In this document: piece after piece, positions 24,943 through 35,120 of the stretch
How the letters are laid out: each line of letters opens with the position of its first letter
How positions within the stretch are numbered: position 1 is the first letter of the stretch
Source of the DNA: Sphingomonadales bacterium UBA7471
GTDB taxonomy: Bacteria > Pseudomonadota > Alphaproteobacteria > Sphingomonadales > Sphingomonadaceae
DNA length: 42,507 nt
Assembly: GCA_002479765.1 (NCBI GenBank)
Contig: DLOZ01000010.1
Span: 57,492 to 99,998 of the forward strand
Direction of reading: 5' to 3'
Position numbers and translations under genes: made by a program
Notes under the pieces: model-generated
What the model saw: only the letters and a program-made list of their open reading frames with translations
Database searches by the model: none
What the model was told of the DNA's origin: nothing

Positions 24943-26901
24943 ATGTTAGGTGTCTGTTATTATCCCGAGCACTGGTCCGAGGATCATTGGCCGCGCGACG
25001 CGCAAAGAATGTATGATCTTGGGCTGCGTTATGTCCGGATTGGCGAATTTGCGTGGGGCCGCATCGAAAAGGCGGAGGGCCTATTCGATTGGGCGTGGAT
25101 GGACCGCGCGATCGACGTGCTCGGCGCGGCTGGACTGAAAGTCGTGCTTGGAACGCCCACTGCAACGCCGCCCAAATGGTTGTGCGAAAAATATCCCGAC
25201 ATTTTGCCTGTCGATATTCACACCGGCCAAGTGCGTGGTTTCGGATCGCGCCGCCATTATGACTTTTCGAGCGAAACCTATCTGGTGCAGGCGGAACGTA
25301 TCACCGCTGCCATGGCTGCGCGTTATGGCGATCATCCGCATGTGGTCGGTTGGCAAACCGACAATGAATTGTGCTGCCACGATACGACCATGAGCGCATC
25401 GCCAGCGGCGCTGGAAAAATTCCGGGCCTATTGCGCGCAACGTTATGGCACGATTGCGGCGCTGAATGCGGCGTGGGGCAATGTGTTCTGGTCGATGGAA
25501 TATGACCATTTTGACCAGATCGACCTGCCCTTTTTCACAGTGTGCGAAACCAACCCCGCGCATCGTTTGGCCTATCGGCGCTTTGCGTCGGATCAGGTCG
25601 TGCGCTTTCATGACGTCATGATATCGGCCATTCGCCGCCACGCCGCGCCGCACCAATGGGTGACGCACAATATCATTCCACCGGCGACAACGGGCGTCGA
25701 TAATGCCGCGCTGACCCGCGATCTCGATTTTGTCAGCTATGACAATTATCCGCTCGGTTTTTCCGATCAGCTCATGGCCAAAGCATCGGCTGATGAATGG
25801 AAACCATTCATGCGCACGGGGCACCCTGATTTGGCCGCGCTCAATTTTGATTCGGTGCGCGGGCTATCCAAAGGTGCGTGGTGGGTGATGGAGCAACAGC
25901 CCGGGCCCGTAAACTGGGCGCCGCATAATCCGCGTCCTGCGCCGGGCATGGTGCGGCACTGGACGCTTCAGGCTTTTGCCCATGGCGCGGCCTGCGTGGC
26001 CTATTTCCGTTGGCGGCAAGTGCCCTTTGCGCAAGAACAAATGCATGCCGGGCTCAGACGGCCCGATGACATGCCCGCCGCGGCATGGGCGGAAGTGGAA
26101 CAAGCCGCATCGGACATGCAACGGCTGGGCGACTTGTCCGTTGTCGCTGCGAAGTCCCCTGTCGCCATCGTGATTGATCCGGTGTCCGGCTGGGTCGACG
26201 ACATTGAACGGCAAGGTGCGGGATATCGCTACGATGCGGTCGTCTTCCAATATTATCGTGCGTTGCGTGGCCTGGGCGTGGATGTCGACTTTGTGTCCGC
26301 AGGCGACGCACAGCTGGCTGGCTATCGACTGGTCGTTGTGCCGACTATGGCGGTGGTCGACGATGCCGCGTTCGACGCGTTGCAGGCGAGCGATGGCATA
26401 TTGCTTTTCGGGCCACGCGCAGGCGCGAAGACCGCCGAGTTCTCGATGAGCGAAGGCCTGCCGCCCGGACGGCTGCGTGAACGTGTGCCGATAAAAGTCA
26501 CTTCGGTCGAAACGCTGCGCGCGGATTGCGGTGGCAGCATTGCGTATAAAGGCGCGGAATATGAAAGCGGCCGTTGGCGCGAGACGATTGAAGTGGGCGA
26601 CGCGGACATCATCGCAACCTATGAAGACGGGGCACCGGCGGCGGTGCGGGCAGGCCGAAGCATCTATCTTGCGACGCTGACGGACGATGCCTTTCTGACG
26701 AACTTGTTGGTCGATTTATGTGCGGAGGCGGACGTGCAGATTACACCGCTGCCGCCCACGCTGCGCTTGCGCCGACGGGGTGAACTTACGTTTGCGTTCA
26801 ATCTGGATAGCGTTAGCGCGCGCGCCCCTGCACCCGCAGGTGCAGAATTTGTCATCGGCGGTTCGGACATTGAACCCTATGGCGTTGCTGTCTGGCGTTA
26901 G
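24943..26901 (+). CDS. GH42 beta-galactosidase
   Basis: A 652-residue beta-galactosidase with three parts: a TIM barrel (about 1-385), a trimerisation-type domain (about 390-590) and a small C-terminal beta domain. It starts at the family hallmark LGVCYYPEHW. The acid/base is Glu142 in TDNELC, and the nucleophile is Glu317 in WVMEQQPG. No signal peptide, so it hydrolyses imported beta-galactosides. ATG 24943 is chosen; an upstream TTG at 24922 would add seven residues, and no strong ribosome site precedes either. No transporter or regulator is next to it. Its stop overlaps that of the convergent prfC by 3-4 bases. Confidence 0.88.
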   Translation: MLGVCYYPEHWSEDHWPRDAQRMYDLGLRYVRIGEFAWGRIEKAEGLFDWAWMDRAIDVLGAAGLKVVLGTPTATPPKWLCEKYPDILPVDIHTGQVRGFGSRRHYDFSSETYLVQAERITAAMAARYGDHPHVVGWQTDNELCCHDTTMSASPAALEKFRAYCAQRYGTIAALNAAWGNVFWSMEYDHFDQIDLPFFTVCETNPAHRLAYRRFASDQVVRFHDVMISAIRRHAAPHQWVTHNIIPPATTGVDNAALTRDLDFVSYDNYPLGFSDQLMAKASADEWKPFMRTGHPDLAALNFDSVRGLSKGAWWVMEQQPGPVNWAPHNPRPAPGMVRHWTLQAFAHGAACVAYFRWRQVPFAQEQMHAGLRRPDDMPAAAWAEVEQAASDMQRLGDLSVVAAKSPVAIVIDPVSGWVDDIERQGAGYRYDAVVFQYYRALRGLGVDVDFVSAGDAQLAGYRLVVVPTMAVVDDAAFDALQASDGILLFGPRAGAKTAEFSMSEGLPPGRLRERVPIKVTSVETLRADCGGSIAYKGAEYESGRWRETIEVGDADIIATYEDGAPAAVRAGRSIYLATLTDDAFLTNLLVDLCAEADVQITPLPPTLRLRRRGELTFAFNLDSVSARAPAPAGAEFVIGGSDIEPYGVAVWR

Positions 26902-28460
26902 CGCTCTTTGGTCGCGCTGAATTTCAGGTCCGGATGCTTTTCCTGCTGATAACCAACATCCCATGACGAACGCGCCATAAATACCGGATGGCCATCGCGG
27001 TCCTTCGCCATATTTCCGCCATTGAACGAGATGAATTGCGCCAGCGCCGTATCCGACCCGATGAGCCAGCGCGCGGTGTCATATGGCGCAGGCTCCAGAA
27101 ACGCATCGACCTTATATTCCGCCTCAAGCCGCGAAATCAGAACGTCGAGCTGCAGTTGCCCGACGACACCAATTACCCAGTTTGAACCAATCTCCGGATA
27201 GAAGACTTGAATGACGCCCTCTTCGCTCAGGTCATCCAACGCCTTACGCAGCTGCTTGGTCTTCGTGGGGTCGCGTAAGACGACGCGGCGCAAAATTTCC
27301 GGTGCAAAGTTGGGCAGGCCGGTAAAGCGCACGTCATTGCGCTCCGACAAAGTATCGCCGACGCGCAAGGTGCCATGGTTGGGAATGCCGATGATATCGC
27401 CGGGTTCCGCGCTGTCGGCAATTTCGCGATCTTGCGCGAAAAACAGGATCGGCGAATGAATCGCAACGGGCTTGCCAAGCCCCGAAGGCGTCAGCTTCAT
27501 GCCGCGTTTGAAGGTGCCGGAACACAACCGCATGAATGCAATGCGGTCACGGTGCTGCGGATCCATATTGGCCTGCACCTTGAAAATGAAGCCCGTGACT
27601 TCTTTTTCGGACGGATCAATATCGCCCTTCGAACTGGGTTGCGGGCGCGGTGGCGGCGCATATTTGGCGATCGCGTTGATGAGTTCGATCACGCCAAATT
27701 CTTTCAGCGCGGAGCCGAAATAAACAGGCGTTAGGTCGCCATTTTGGAATGCGGTCAGATCGAACTCCGAATATCCAGCCTGGGCAAGCTCCGCCTCTTC
27801 GCGCAGCCGCGCGACGCCCGCGGGCGTGAGCACATCTTCAAGGCTCGTCGCATCCAGGCCGGCATAGTCACTGACTTTGCCTTCAAACGCCTTACTGTCG
27901 CCCGATGGCTGGCTCAGGCGACCGCTGCTAAAGTCGTAAAGGCCTTCAAACTCGCCGCCCATGCCCACGGGCCAGTTCATAGGGCACACATCCAGCGCCA
28001 GTGCATCAGCGACTTCATCAATCGTCTCAAATGCGGGGCGACCTTCGCGGTCTACCTTGTTGACGAAGGTGATGATCGGAACGCTGCGCAGGCGGCAAAC
28101 TTCGAAAAGCTTGCGGGTCTGCGGCTCAATACCCTTTGCGGCGTCGATGACCATGATGGCAGAATCGACCGCAGTCAGCGTCCGGTACGTATCTTCGGAG
28201 AAATCTTCATGCCCCGGCGTGTCGAGCAGGTTGAAGACAATGCCGTCCTTTTGAAACGTCATCACCGATGACGTAACCGAAATTCCGCGCTGCTGTTCGA
28301 TCTTCATCCAGTCGGAACGCGCACGGCGCGCCTGACCGCGCGCCTTTACTTCGCCTGCCAAGTGAATGGCACCACCTTGAAGCAAAAGCTTTTCCGTCAG
28401 CGTTGTTTTACCCGCATCGGGGTGGGAGATAATGGCAAAGGTTCGGCGGTTGAGCGTCAT
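26898..28460 (-). CDS. prfC: Peptide chain release factor 3 (RF3)
   Basis: 520-residue translational GTPase that ejects RF1/RF2 from the ribosome after termination. GTPase motifs are G1 SHPDAGKTT, G2 region RGISVTSS, G3 DTPGHEDFSEDT and G4 NKVDRE, followed by the RF3-type domains II and III (MDPQHRDRIAFMR, VVGQLQLDVLISRLEAEY). Length is typical. This marks the start of the housekeeping half of the window. Confidence 0.95.
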   Translation of the reverse strand: MTLNRRTFAIISHPDAGKTTLTEKLLLQGGAIHLAGEVKARGQARRARSDWMKIEQQRGISVTSSVMTFQKDGIVFNLLDTPGHEDFSEDTYRTLTAVDSAIMVIDAAKGIEPQTRKLFEVCRLRSVPIITFVNKVDREGRPAFETIDEVADALALDVCPMNWPVGMGGEFEGLYDFSSGRLSQPSGDSKAFEGKVSDYAGLDATSLEDVLTPAGVARLREEAELAQAGYSEFDLTAFQNGDLTPVYFGSALKEFGVIELINAIAKYAPPPRPQPSSKGDIDPSEKEVTGFIFKVQANMDPQHRDRIAFMRLCSGTFKRGMKLTPSGLGKPVAIHSPILFFAQDREIADSAEPGDIIGIPNHGTLRVGDTLSERNDVRFTGLPNFAPEILRRVVLRDPTKTKQLRKALDDLSEEGVIQVFYPEIGSNWVIGVVGQLQLDVLISRLEAEYKVDAFLEPAPYDTARWLIGSDTALAQFISFNGGNMAKDRDGHPVFMARSSWDVGYQQEKHPDLKFSATKER

Positions 28461-28484
28461 ACCGCGCGGCTTAGGGATGATTGA

Positions 28485-29108
28485 TTATCGCTTCAACCCG
28501 TTTGTCAGAAGGTCAGCAGCGATAGTCGCAACTTCATCCGCATCGCGTTCTTCATCAAGGACACCATAACGCAGTCCCAAAAACACGTTCATGCCCACAA
28601 TGGCCCACGCATGGACTTCCTCGACATCGTCGCGCACTTGCCCTTTGGTCGCGGCTTCTTTCAAGCTGGCGAGATATCCGTTGACGGTATTTTCATAATG
28701 CGCGCGATAACTTGGCGGATCGACAAATTCAGCCTCGTCAATAATCCGGTACAGTTCCTTATGCTCGCGCACAAAATTCAAAAATTTGTTCAGCCCCTTA
28801 CGCTCGCCTTCAAGACGGTCTGGTTCCGCGGCGATCACGGGCCCTACCGTCTGCCGTACTTGCGCCGACATGTCGCGGACCAGCGCGCGGAAGAGCGAAT
28901 CTTTGGAATCAAAATAAGTGTAGAAGCTGCCCAAGGCCACGCCGGCGCGCTGCGTAATCGATACGACGGAGCTTTCGTGAAACCCCTTTTCGCCAAATTC
29001 GGCAGCAGCGGCATCCAACAACAGACGCAGCGTTTTGCGGCCCCGTTCGGTGCGCGGTGTTTTTTCAGCCGGTGTCATTGTTGCTGATATGCCACGTTCG
29101 GCCGACAT
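28485..29108 (-). CDS. TetR-family transcriptional regulator
   Basis: 207 residues. The N-terminal TetR helix-turn-helix (about 22-70: LLDAAAAEFGEKGFHESSVVSITQRAGVALGSFYTYFDSKDSLF) is followed by an all-helical ligand and dimer domain. It is divergent from the TBDR gene at 29212, and a perfect 8-bp inverted repeat lies between them, so it probably represses that receptor and itself. The start has AGGAAG 9 bases upstream; ATG 29078 (MTPAEK) is also possible. Ligand unknown. Confidence 0.88.
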   Translation of the reverse strand: MSAERGISATMTPAEKTPRTERGRKTLRLLLDAAAAEFGEKGFHESSVVSITQRAGVALGSFYTYFDSKDSLFRALVRDMSAQVRQTVGPVIAAEPDRLEGERKGLNKFLNFVREHKELYRIIDEAEFVDPPSYRAHYENTVNGYLASLKEAATKGQVRDDVEEVHAWAIVGMNVFLGLRYGVLDEERDADEVATIAADLLTNGLKR

Positions 29109-29131
29109 TCGCTACACTTCCTAAAGTCACT

Positions 29132-29153
29132 AAGTTGAAACATGGTTCAACTT
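29132..29153. promoter_or_regulatory. Palindromic operator between TetR and TBDR genes
   Basis: Arms AAGTTGAA and TTCAACTT are perfect complements around the six bases ACATGG. Size and spacing suit a TetR-family dimer. It lies 24 bp from the TetR start and 58 bp from the receptor start. Confidence 0.7.
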
Positions 29154-29211
29154 TCAGTATACGCAGTTTTGGAAATGGGTAAAGGCCCGCATTTCAATCA
29201 GGAGAGTGACA

Positions 29212-31563
29212 ATGAAATCCACCAAAATTTCGATGATCCGCGCAGCATTATTGGCCAGCATTGCCGTTTCCGGCGTGGCAGTGACCGCGCCTGTTATGGC
29301 GCAAGACGAAGCTGCGAGCGCGCAAAGTGGTGATGAAATCATCGTCACTGCCCGCCGCCGCGAAGAAAATCTGCTCGATGTGCCCATCGCGGTCAGCGCA
29401 TTTTCGGGCGAAGCGCTTGAATTGCGTGGCGCGCTTGACCTGACCGACATTGGCAACATCACGCCGAACACCACGCTTGAAACATCGCGCGGCACCAACT
29501 CGACACTGTCGGCTTTTATCCGCGGTATCGGGCAACAGGATCCCGTGTCGGGTTTTGAACCCGGTGTCGGCATTTATTTGGACGATGTATATTTGAACCG
29601 TCCGCAAGCTGCGGTCCTCGACATTTATGATGTAGAACGCATCGAAGTTCTGCGCGGCCCACAAGGCACGCTGTACGGCCGCAACACCATCGGCGGCGCT
29701 GTGAAATATGTTACAAAGCGTTTGCCGCAAGAGTTCGCCTTGAGCGCACGCGCAACGGTCGGAACGTATGATCAGGCCGACGGCGTGTTGACGGTCTCCG
29801 CCCCGATTGGCGACATCGTGCGCGTCGGCGGCAGCGTCGCGCGGCTTTCACGCGGCGGCTTTGGTGACAACCTGACCACCGGTCTTGAAAATTATAACAA
29901 GGACCTATGGGCAGCGCGCGGCACCTTGGAGCTTGGCGGATATGGCGCGCCGGTTTCGGTGCGTATCAGCGGCGATTATAGCCATGACAAGAGCGACCCA
30001 CGCGGCGGTCATCGCATCATTCCCGGATTGTTGTCGGGCGCACCCGTGCTGGACAATGTTTTTGACACACGCGGCGGACTTGTCGATCCAAAACAGGATA
30101 TCGAAGCTTATGGCCTCGCCATGAACATTTCGGTGGACCTGTCCGACACGCTGACGCTGCGTTCCATTAGTGCATGGCGCAAAGATGACACGTTGACACC
30201 CATCGACTTTGACGCGCTGCCTGCCGCAGATGTGGACGTCCCCGGTGGCTATTTCAACGAACAGGTCAGTCAGGAAGTACAATTGCTTGTGGACGCTGGT
30301 CCGTTCAGCGGCATGGTCGGTGCATATTATTTGGATGCCACGGCTGATACCTTATTCGATGTGCGCCTGTTCACGACGCTTAATGGATTGACGGCATTTA
30401 CGAAGGCTGCGGTTGATACGGAAACCTATGCCATCTTCGGTGATTTTACGTACGATCTTTCCGAACGGCTCAGCCTGTCGGTTGGTGGCCGGTACACATG
30501 GGATAAGCGCACCGCGAATATCCTGCGCCAAAACTATCTTGGCGGTGGCTCGCCCTTCTTTGGCGGGGCAGGCGTCGCCTTTGGTGCAGCCAGCACAAAC
30601 TTCAGCGGACAGCGTGATTTCAAAAAGTTCACACCTCGCATATCGCTCAGCTTCAAGCCAACGCCAGACGACAATATCTACGCGAGCTTTAGCCAAGGCT
30701 TTAAGGGCGGCGGCTTTGATCCGCGCGGCGTGGGTGCCAACGCGCCCGACCTCAACGGCAATGGCATCCGCGGCGAAAACGACGAAGTGGCTGCGTTTTT
30801 GAGCTTCCGTCCAGAAAGCGTCGACAGCTACGAAGTTGGCTATAAGGGCAATGCGTTCGACGGCGCCCTGACCTTCGCGCTCGCGGGTTTCTACGCTGAT
30901 TATACGGACGTCCAAATTCCCGGTTCGGTTGCATGTATCGTCGGCGGCCTGCCGTCATTCTGCGGCGTCACGTCCAACGCGGGCAAGGCAACATTCAAGG
31001 GCGTTGAGCTTGAGTTTAACGCACGGCTTGGCGAAAGCGTTGCCAATGATGGTGACCGTTTGAACCTCTTGGGTGCGGTGGGTTATATTGATGCGAAGTT
31101 TGACCAATATATCTCGAACATCGCGAGCGTCCCGACCGATGTTGCCGCCTTCCGCGATGTGCAGAACACACCTTCATGGACTGCCAGCGCAACGCTTGCC
31201 TACATGACGCCAGTTGGCGCCGGACGCTTGAATCTGGGCACCACAGTTTCGTACCGCAGCAGCACGACGCAGTTCGAAATTCCGAACCCCTATATCGATC
31301 AGTCCGGCTATGCCCTCGTCGACGCAAGCCTCGTATATACCGCGCCTGACGATCGTTGGAGCATTGGGCTTTATGGTAAGAACCTGTTCGACAAGGAATA
31401 TAAGACTTCGGGCTACAGCTTCATCGCTGGCAATGCGACGACTGGCGTGCCTATCCTTGGCGGAACCGGTTTGCCCGTTGCGTCACTGGGCCGCGAGGGC
31501 ACGCTGACCGCATTCTACGGCAACCCGCGTCAGCTGTTTCTGACCGCTGGCGTGAAGTTCTAA
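29212..31563 (+). CDS. TonB-dependent receptor under TetR control
   Basis: 783-residue outer-membrane receptor. A signal peptide (1-28, ending PVMAQ) is followed by the TonB-box-like DEIIVTARRR, a plug with VERIEVLRGPQGTLYGRNTIGGAVKYVTK, and a barrel with FSQGFKGGGFDPRG, ending AGVKF. ATG 29212 follows AGGAG by 7 bases. It is a single gene with a strong terminator after it. TBDRs paired with TetR regulators in sphingomonads often concern hydrophobic or aromatic compounds, but nothing in this sequence fixes the ligand. Confidence 0.87.
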   Translation: MKSTKISMIRAALLASIAVSGVAVTAPVMAQDEAASAQSGDEIIVTARRREENLLDVPIAVSAFSGEALELRGALDLTDIGNITPNTTLETSRGTNSTLSAFIRGIGQQDPVSGFEPGVGIYLDDVYLNRPQAAVLDIYDVERIEVLRGPQGTLYGRNTIGGAVKYVTKRLPQEFALSARATVGTYDQADGVLTVSAPIGDIVRVGGSVARLSRGGFGDNLTTGLENYNKDLWAARGTLELGGYGAPVSVRISGDYSHDKSDPRGGHRIIPGLLSGAPVLDNVFDTRGGLVDPKQDIEAYGLAMNISVDLSDTLTLRSISAWRKDDTLTPIDFDALPAADVDVPGGYFNEQVSQEVQLLVDAGPFSGMVGAYYLDATADTLFDVRLFTTLNGLTAFTKAAVDTETYAIFGDFTYDLSERLSLSVGGRYTWDKRTANILRQNYLGGGSPFFGGAGVAFGAASTNFSGQRDFKKFTPRISLSFKPTPDDNIYASFSQGFKGGGFDPRGVGANAPDLNGNGIRGENDEVAAFLSFRPESVDSYEVGYKGNAFDGALTFALAGFYADYTDVQIPGSVACIVGGLPSFCGVTSNAGKATFKGVELEFNARLGESVANDGDRLNLLGAVGYIDAKFDQYISNIASVPTDVAAFRDVQNTPSWTASATLAYMTPVGAGRLNLGTTVSYRSSTTQFEIPNPYIDQSGYALVDASLVYTAPDDRWSIGLYGKNLFDKEYKTSGYSFIAGNATTGVPILGGTGLPVASLGREGTLTAFYGNPRQLFLTAGVKF

Positions 31564-31592
31564 AACGCTGCGCGACAGCGCGTTGAAAAAAG

Positions 31593-31618
31593 AAGGCCGG
31601 GCCATCATGCCCGGCCTT
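31593..31618. terminator. Bidirectional terminator between TBDR and pheT
   Basis: AAGGCCGGGC and GCCCGGCCTT form a perfect 10-bp stem with a 6-base loop, flanked by an A-run on the left and a T-run on the right. It serves the plus-strand receptor gene and the minus-strand pheT. Confidence 0.9.
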
Positions 31619-31623
31619 TCTTT

Positions 31624-34023
31624 TTATCCGCGAAGCACCGCGCCCAGTTTGGCCGCGGCCGCAATGACCTTATCTGAAATCAGTTTCAGATCATCATCGC
31701 CATAGCTTTTGTCGGTGGGTTGAAGCGTGACCTCAACCGCCAGGCTGACTTGCCCCTCGGGTACGCCCTGCCCGGCAAAGCGGTCAAACAAGCGCGCTGC
31801 GACGATGTTGTCTTTGTCACATCCCTTAATGGCCCGAACCAGATCATTGGCCGGCGTATCTTGCGCAACCAGAAACGCAAAGTCGCGGGTAACGGCTTGC
31901 AATGCAGGCGGTGTGAAGGCCGGACGCATAAAGCCAGTGGCTTTTTTTAGCGGTATCGCATCCAAAAAGATTTCCGCGGCGACAACGCTGCCATCAAGGT
32001 CAAAGGCCTTGGCCGTTGCCGGATGCAGCGTGCCGAATGCGCAAAGAATATTCTTTGGCCCCATGCGCAATGTCGCCGATTGTCCGGGATGATAATGCGC
32101 ACCGGCATCGTCCATCACAAGCAGGCTGTCGGTTGCGACACCCGCTGCCTTGAGCAGCGCGATGGCCTCTGCCTTGGCATCAAAAGCATCAAATTTTACC
32201 GATTTACCGGTCGCCCAATTGCGCAAGGATTTGTCGCCCGCCAGCACGATTCCCGCCGTCAGGCGCTCGTCGCTTGTGCCATCCGCCGCGGCAAAATAAC
32301 GCCGTCCGATTTCGAACAGCCGTACCGATGATGCGCCGCGATCCATGTTCCGCTGCGCGGCAGAGAGCAATCCCGGCAACAGCGAAGGGCGCATGACCTT
32401 CATGTCTTCGGAGATCGGGTTGGCAAGGCTCCATGTGCCGCCACCAAATGCGTCCGCCGCCTTTTGCGGCAGGAACGACCAGTTGATCGCTTCGTTCAAG
32501 CCACGCGCCGCCGCTGCACGGCGCACTTTGCGTTCCAGCGACTGGACAGGCGTTGCGGTTGGCTTGGCGACGCCGTCTGCACGGGGCAATGGCACGGACA
32601 CGACATTGTCGAGGCCGACGATACGCACAACTTCTTCGACAATATCTGCAGGGCCATCGACGTCACGACGCCATGTTGGCACGGTAACGCGCCAGTCGTC
32701 GCTTACCGAAAAGCCCAGTCTTTCCAATATATTGCGCTGCTCATCCGGCGCAACATCAACGCCGCCAAGTTGCTGGCAATATTGGGTGTCATAGGAAATG
32801 TTGCGCGGCGCAACTGGTGCAGTGCCCGACCGGGTAATTGCACTTGGCGTCCCGCCGCAATGATCAAGCACGAGCTTGGTCGCGATTGCCAATCCGTCTT
32901 CCAGAAACGCAGGGTCAACGCCACGTTCAAACCGTTGCCGCGCATCGCTGGTCAAAGCCAGCTTCTGTCCGGTGCGCGCAATATGTTCGGGGTCGAAATA
33001 GGCGCACTCGATGAGAACATCCGTGGTCGTTTCCGAAACGCCACTATGCTCGCCGCCCATGATTCCGCCAATGTCATGCACCATGCTGTCGTCCGCAATG
33101 ACGGTCATGGTCGAATCCAGCGTATAGGTCTTGCCGTTGAGGGCGACCATGTCTTCCCCGTCGACCGCCTTGCGTGCCACCAGCGCGCCGTTCAGCTTCG
33201 CGCGGTCATAAACGTGCAACGGCCGGCCAAGATCGATGGAGATGAAGTTGGTGATGTCGACGAGCACTGAAATCGGCTTTTGGCCAATGGCTTTCAGCTT
33301 GCTGCGCATCCATTCGGGGGCATCGCCATTACGCACACCGGATACAGCCTGTGCGTAGAACGCAGGGCAGCCTGCGGCGTCGTCGGTGCGTACGACCGGC
33401 GCGGGGCCGCTGCCTTCATTTGGCGTGTCCAAATTGATGCGGTAGACTTCGTTCAGCGGGCGCAATGTGCCAAGGCCAGCTGCGGCAAGGTCACGTGCGA
33501 TGCCGCGAACGCCCATGCAATCCTGACGGTTGGGGGTGATGCTGACATCAATAACGGGGTCGTCCAACCCTGCCCAATCGGCATAGACTGTCCCCACCGG
33601 CGCGTCGGCCGCGAGCTCGATGATGCCATCATGATCGTCGCCCAGTTCCAGCTCCGCAATCGAACACATCATGCCGTTGGATTCGACGCCTCTGATCGCC
33701 GCAACTTTCAACACCATGCCATTTGCGGGAACGACTGCGCCGGCGGGGCCGAATACGCCAAGCATGCCTGCGCGCGCATTGGGTGCGCCGCAGACTACTT
33801 GAAGCGGGTCGCCGCCCGCATCAACGGACAACACTTGCAATTTGTCGGCCTGCGGATGCGGCGCTGCGCTCAGCACCTTTGCAATGCGGAACGCGGACAA
33901 TTTTTCTGCCGGGTTTTCGATGCCTTCAACCTCAAGCCCGATACGGTTCAGGCAATCGGCAACGGCCTGCATATCGGCGTCGGTATCAAGATGCTCTTTC
34001 AGCCATGATAATGAGAATTTCAT
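31624..34023 (-). CDS. pheT: Phenylalanyl-tRNA synthetase beta subunit
   Basis: 799 residues, normal for bacterial PheT. In order: N-terminal tRNA-binding domain (about 40-150; HPQADKLQVLSVDAG, VCGAPNARAG), B3/B4 editing domain, B5 domain, catalytic-like core, and the C-terminal anticodon-binding FDX-ACB domain (last 90 residues). With PheS it forms the alpha2beta2 enzyme that charges tRNA-Phe. Its ATG overlaps the pheS stop by 4 bp. Confidence 0.96.
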   Translation of the reverse strand: MKFSLSWLKEHLDTDADMQAVADCLNRIGLEVEGIENPAEKLSAFRIAKVLSAAPHPQADKLQVLSVDAGGDPLQVVCGAPNARAGMLGVFGPAGAVVPANGMVLKVAAIRGVESNGMMCSIAELELGDDHDGIIELAADAPVGTVYADWAGLDDPVIDVSITPNRQDCMGVRGIARDLAAAGLGTLRPLNEVYRINLDTPNEGSGPAPVVRTDDAAGCPAFYAQAVSGVRNGDAPEWMRSKLKAIGQKPISVLVDITNFISIDLGRPLHVYDRAKLNGALVARKAVDGEDMVALNGKTYTLDSTMTVIADDSMVHDIGGIMGGEHSGVSETTTDVLIECAYFDPEHIARTGQKLALTSDARQRFERGVDPAFLEDGLAIATKLVLDHCGGTPSAITRSGTAPVAPRNISYDTQYCQQLGGVDVAPDEQRNILERLGFSVSDDWRVTVPTWRRDVDGPADIVEEVVRIVGLDNVVSVPLPRADGVAKPTATPVQSLERKVRRAAAARGLNEAINWSFLPQKAADAFGGGTWSLANPISEDMKVMRPSLLPGLLSAAQRNMDRGASSVRLFEIGRRYFAAADGTSDERLTAGIVLAGDKSLRNWATGKSVKFDAFDAKAEAIALLKAAGVATDSLLVMDDAGAHYHPGQSATLRMGPKNILCAFGTLHPATAKAFDLDGSVVAAEIFLDAIPLKKATGFMRPAFTPPALQAVTRDFAFLVAQDTPANDLVRAIKGCDKDNIVAARLFDRFAGQGVPEGQVSLAVEVTLQPTDKSYGDDDLKLISDKVIAAAAKLGAVLRG

Positions 34024-35102
34024 GCGCCTACTCCTCCGCTCAGCGTCGGCACGTCGAGCGCGTCAAATCCGTAATGCTGCAGCCAGCGATTATCGCCGTC
34101 GAAAAAGGCGCGCAAATCGTCCATCCCATATTTCAGCATGGCAAGGCGGTCGACACCGGTACCGAAGGCAAAGCCCTGCCATATATCGGGATCAAGCCCG
34201 CAGGCCTCGATAACCTTGCGGTGGACCATGCCGGAGCCAAGAACCTCCATCCAGCCTTCGGATCCGCCAATGACGCGCTTGCCGTTGACCATCGAATAGC
34301 CGACGTCGACTTCTACCGATGGTTCGGTGAACGGGAAATAGCTTGGACGCAGACGCAAGACGACATCTTCGCGTTCGAAATAGGCTTTCAGAAATGTCTC
34401 CAGCGTCCATTTCAGATGACCAAGGTGAATGCCCTTGTCGATGACAAGGCCTTCGATCTGGTGGAACATCGGCGTGTGCGTCGCATCGCTGTCGCTGCGG
34501 TAGACGCGGCCAGGTGCGATAATGCGGATCGGCGGTTCCTGTGACGTCATGGTGCGGATTTGCACCGGCGATGTGTGCGTCCGCAGCAGCATTTTGCTGC
34601 CCTCGCGCGCCATGTCGTCGGGGAAATAGAATGTATCATGCATCGCGCGTGCAGGATGCGTTTCGGGAATATTGAGCGCGGTGAAATTGTGCCAATCATC
34701 TTCGATCTCACGCCCTTCGGCAACGGCGAAGCCCATGTCGGCAAAGATTTCGGCAAGCTCGTCCATGACTTGGCTAACCGGATGCACTGTGCCGCGCGGT
34801 GTTTCGGGCGCAGGCAATGTCATGTCGACATATTCGCTTGCGAGACGCCGGTTCAACTCGGCTGTTTCCAAGGCGGCTTTTTTTGTGGCGAGCGCCGCTG
34901 TCACGCTTTCGCGCAGACCGTTGATAATCGGGCCTTGCGTTTGACGTTCATCGGGCGACATCGCGCCCATCGTCTTGAGCAACGCCGAAACGCTGCCTTG
35001 CTTGCCAAGGGCGGATATCCGAACAGCCTCCAGCGCATCCAGCGTATCCGCGGAATCAATCGCTGCCATCAGTTCGGTTTGGAGTGTCGCAATATCTGTC
35101 AT
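34020..35102 (-). CDS. pheS: Phenylalanyl-tRNA synthetase alpha subunit
   Basis: 360 residues starting MTDIATLQTEL. An N-terminal coiled coil (about 1-90) is followed by the class II catalytic core with HPVSQV, LLRTHTSPVQIRTM and FGTGVDRLAMLKYGM. ATG 35102 is used; an adjacent ATG at 35105 and longer in-frame readings exist, but the conserved N-terminus starts here. It is co-transcribed with pheT; a long hairpin separates it from rplT. Confidence 0.95.
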   Translation of the reverse strand: MTDIATLQTELMAAIDSADTLDALEAVRISALGKQGSVSALLKTMGAMSPDERQTQGPIINGLRESVTAALATKKAALETAELNRRLASEYVDMTLPAPETPRGTVHPVSQVMDELAEIFADMGFAVAEGREIEDDWHNFTALNIPETHPARAMHDTFYFPDDMAREGSKMLLRTHTSPVQIRTMTSQEPPIRIIAPGRVYRSDSDATHTPMFHQIEGLVIDKGIHLGHLKWTLETFLKAYFEREDVVLRLRPSYFPFTEPSVEVDVGYSMVNGKRVIGGSEGWMEVLGSGMVHRKVIEACGLDPDIWQGFAFGTGVDRLAMLKYGMDDLRAFFDGDNRWLQHYGFDALDVPTLSGGVGA

Positions 35103-35120
35103 CATGGTTCGCCTGAATAA

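Noticed and set aside
32464..33270. Long plus-strand open frames opposite pheT (also opposite prs, nadE and TBDR genes).
   Set aside because: They mirror the codon pattern of well-identified genes on the other strand and have no family features of their own.
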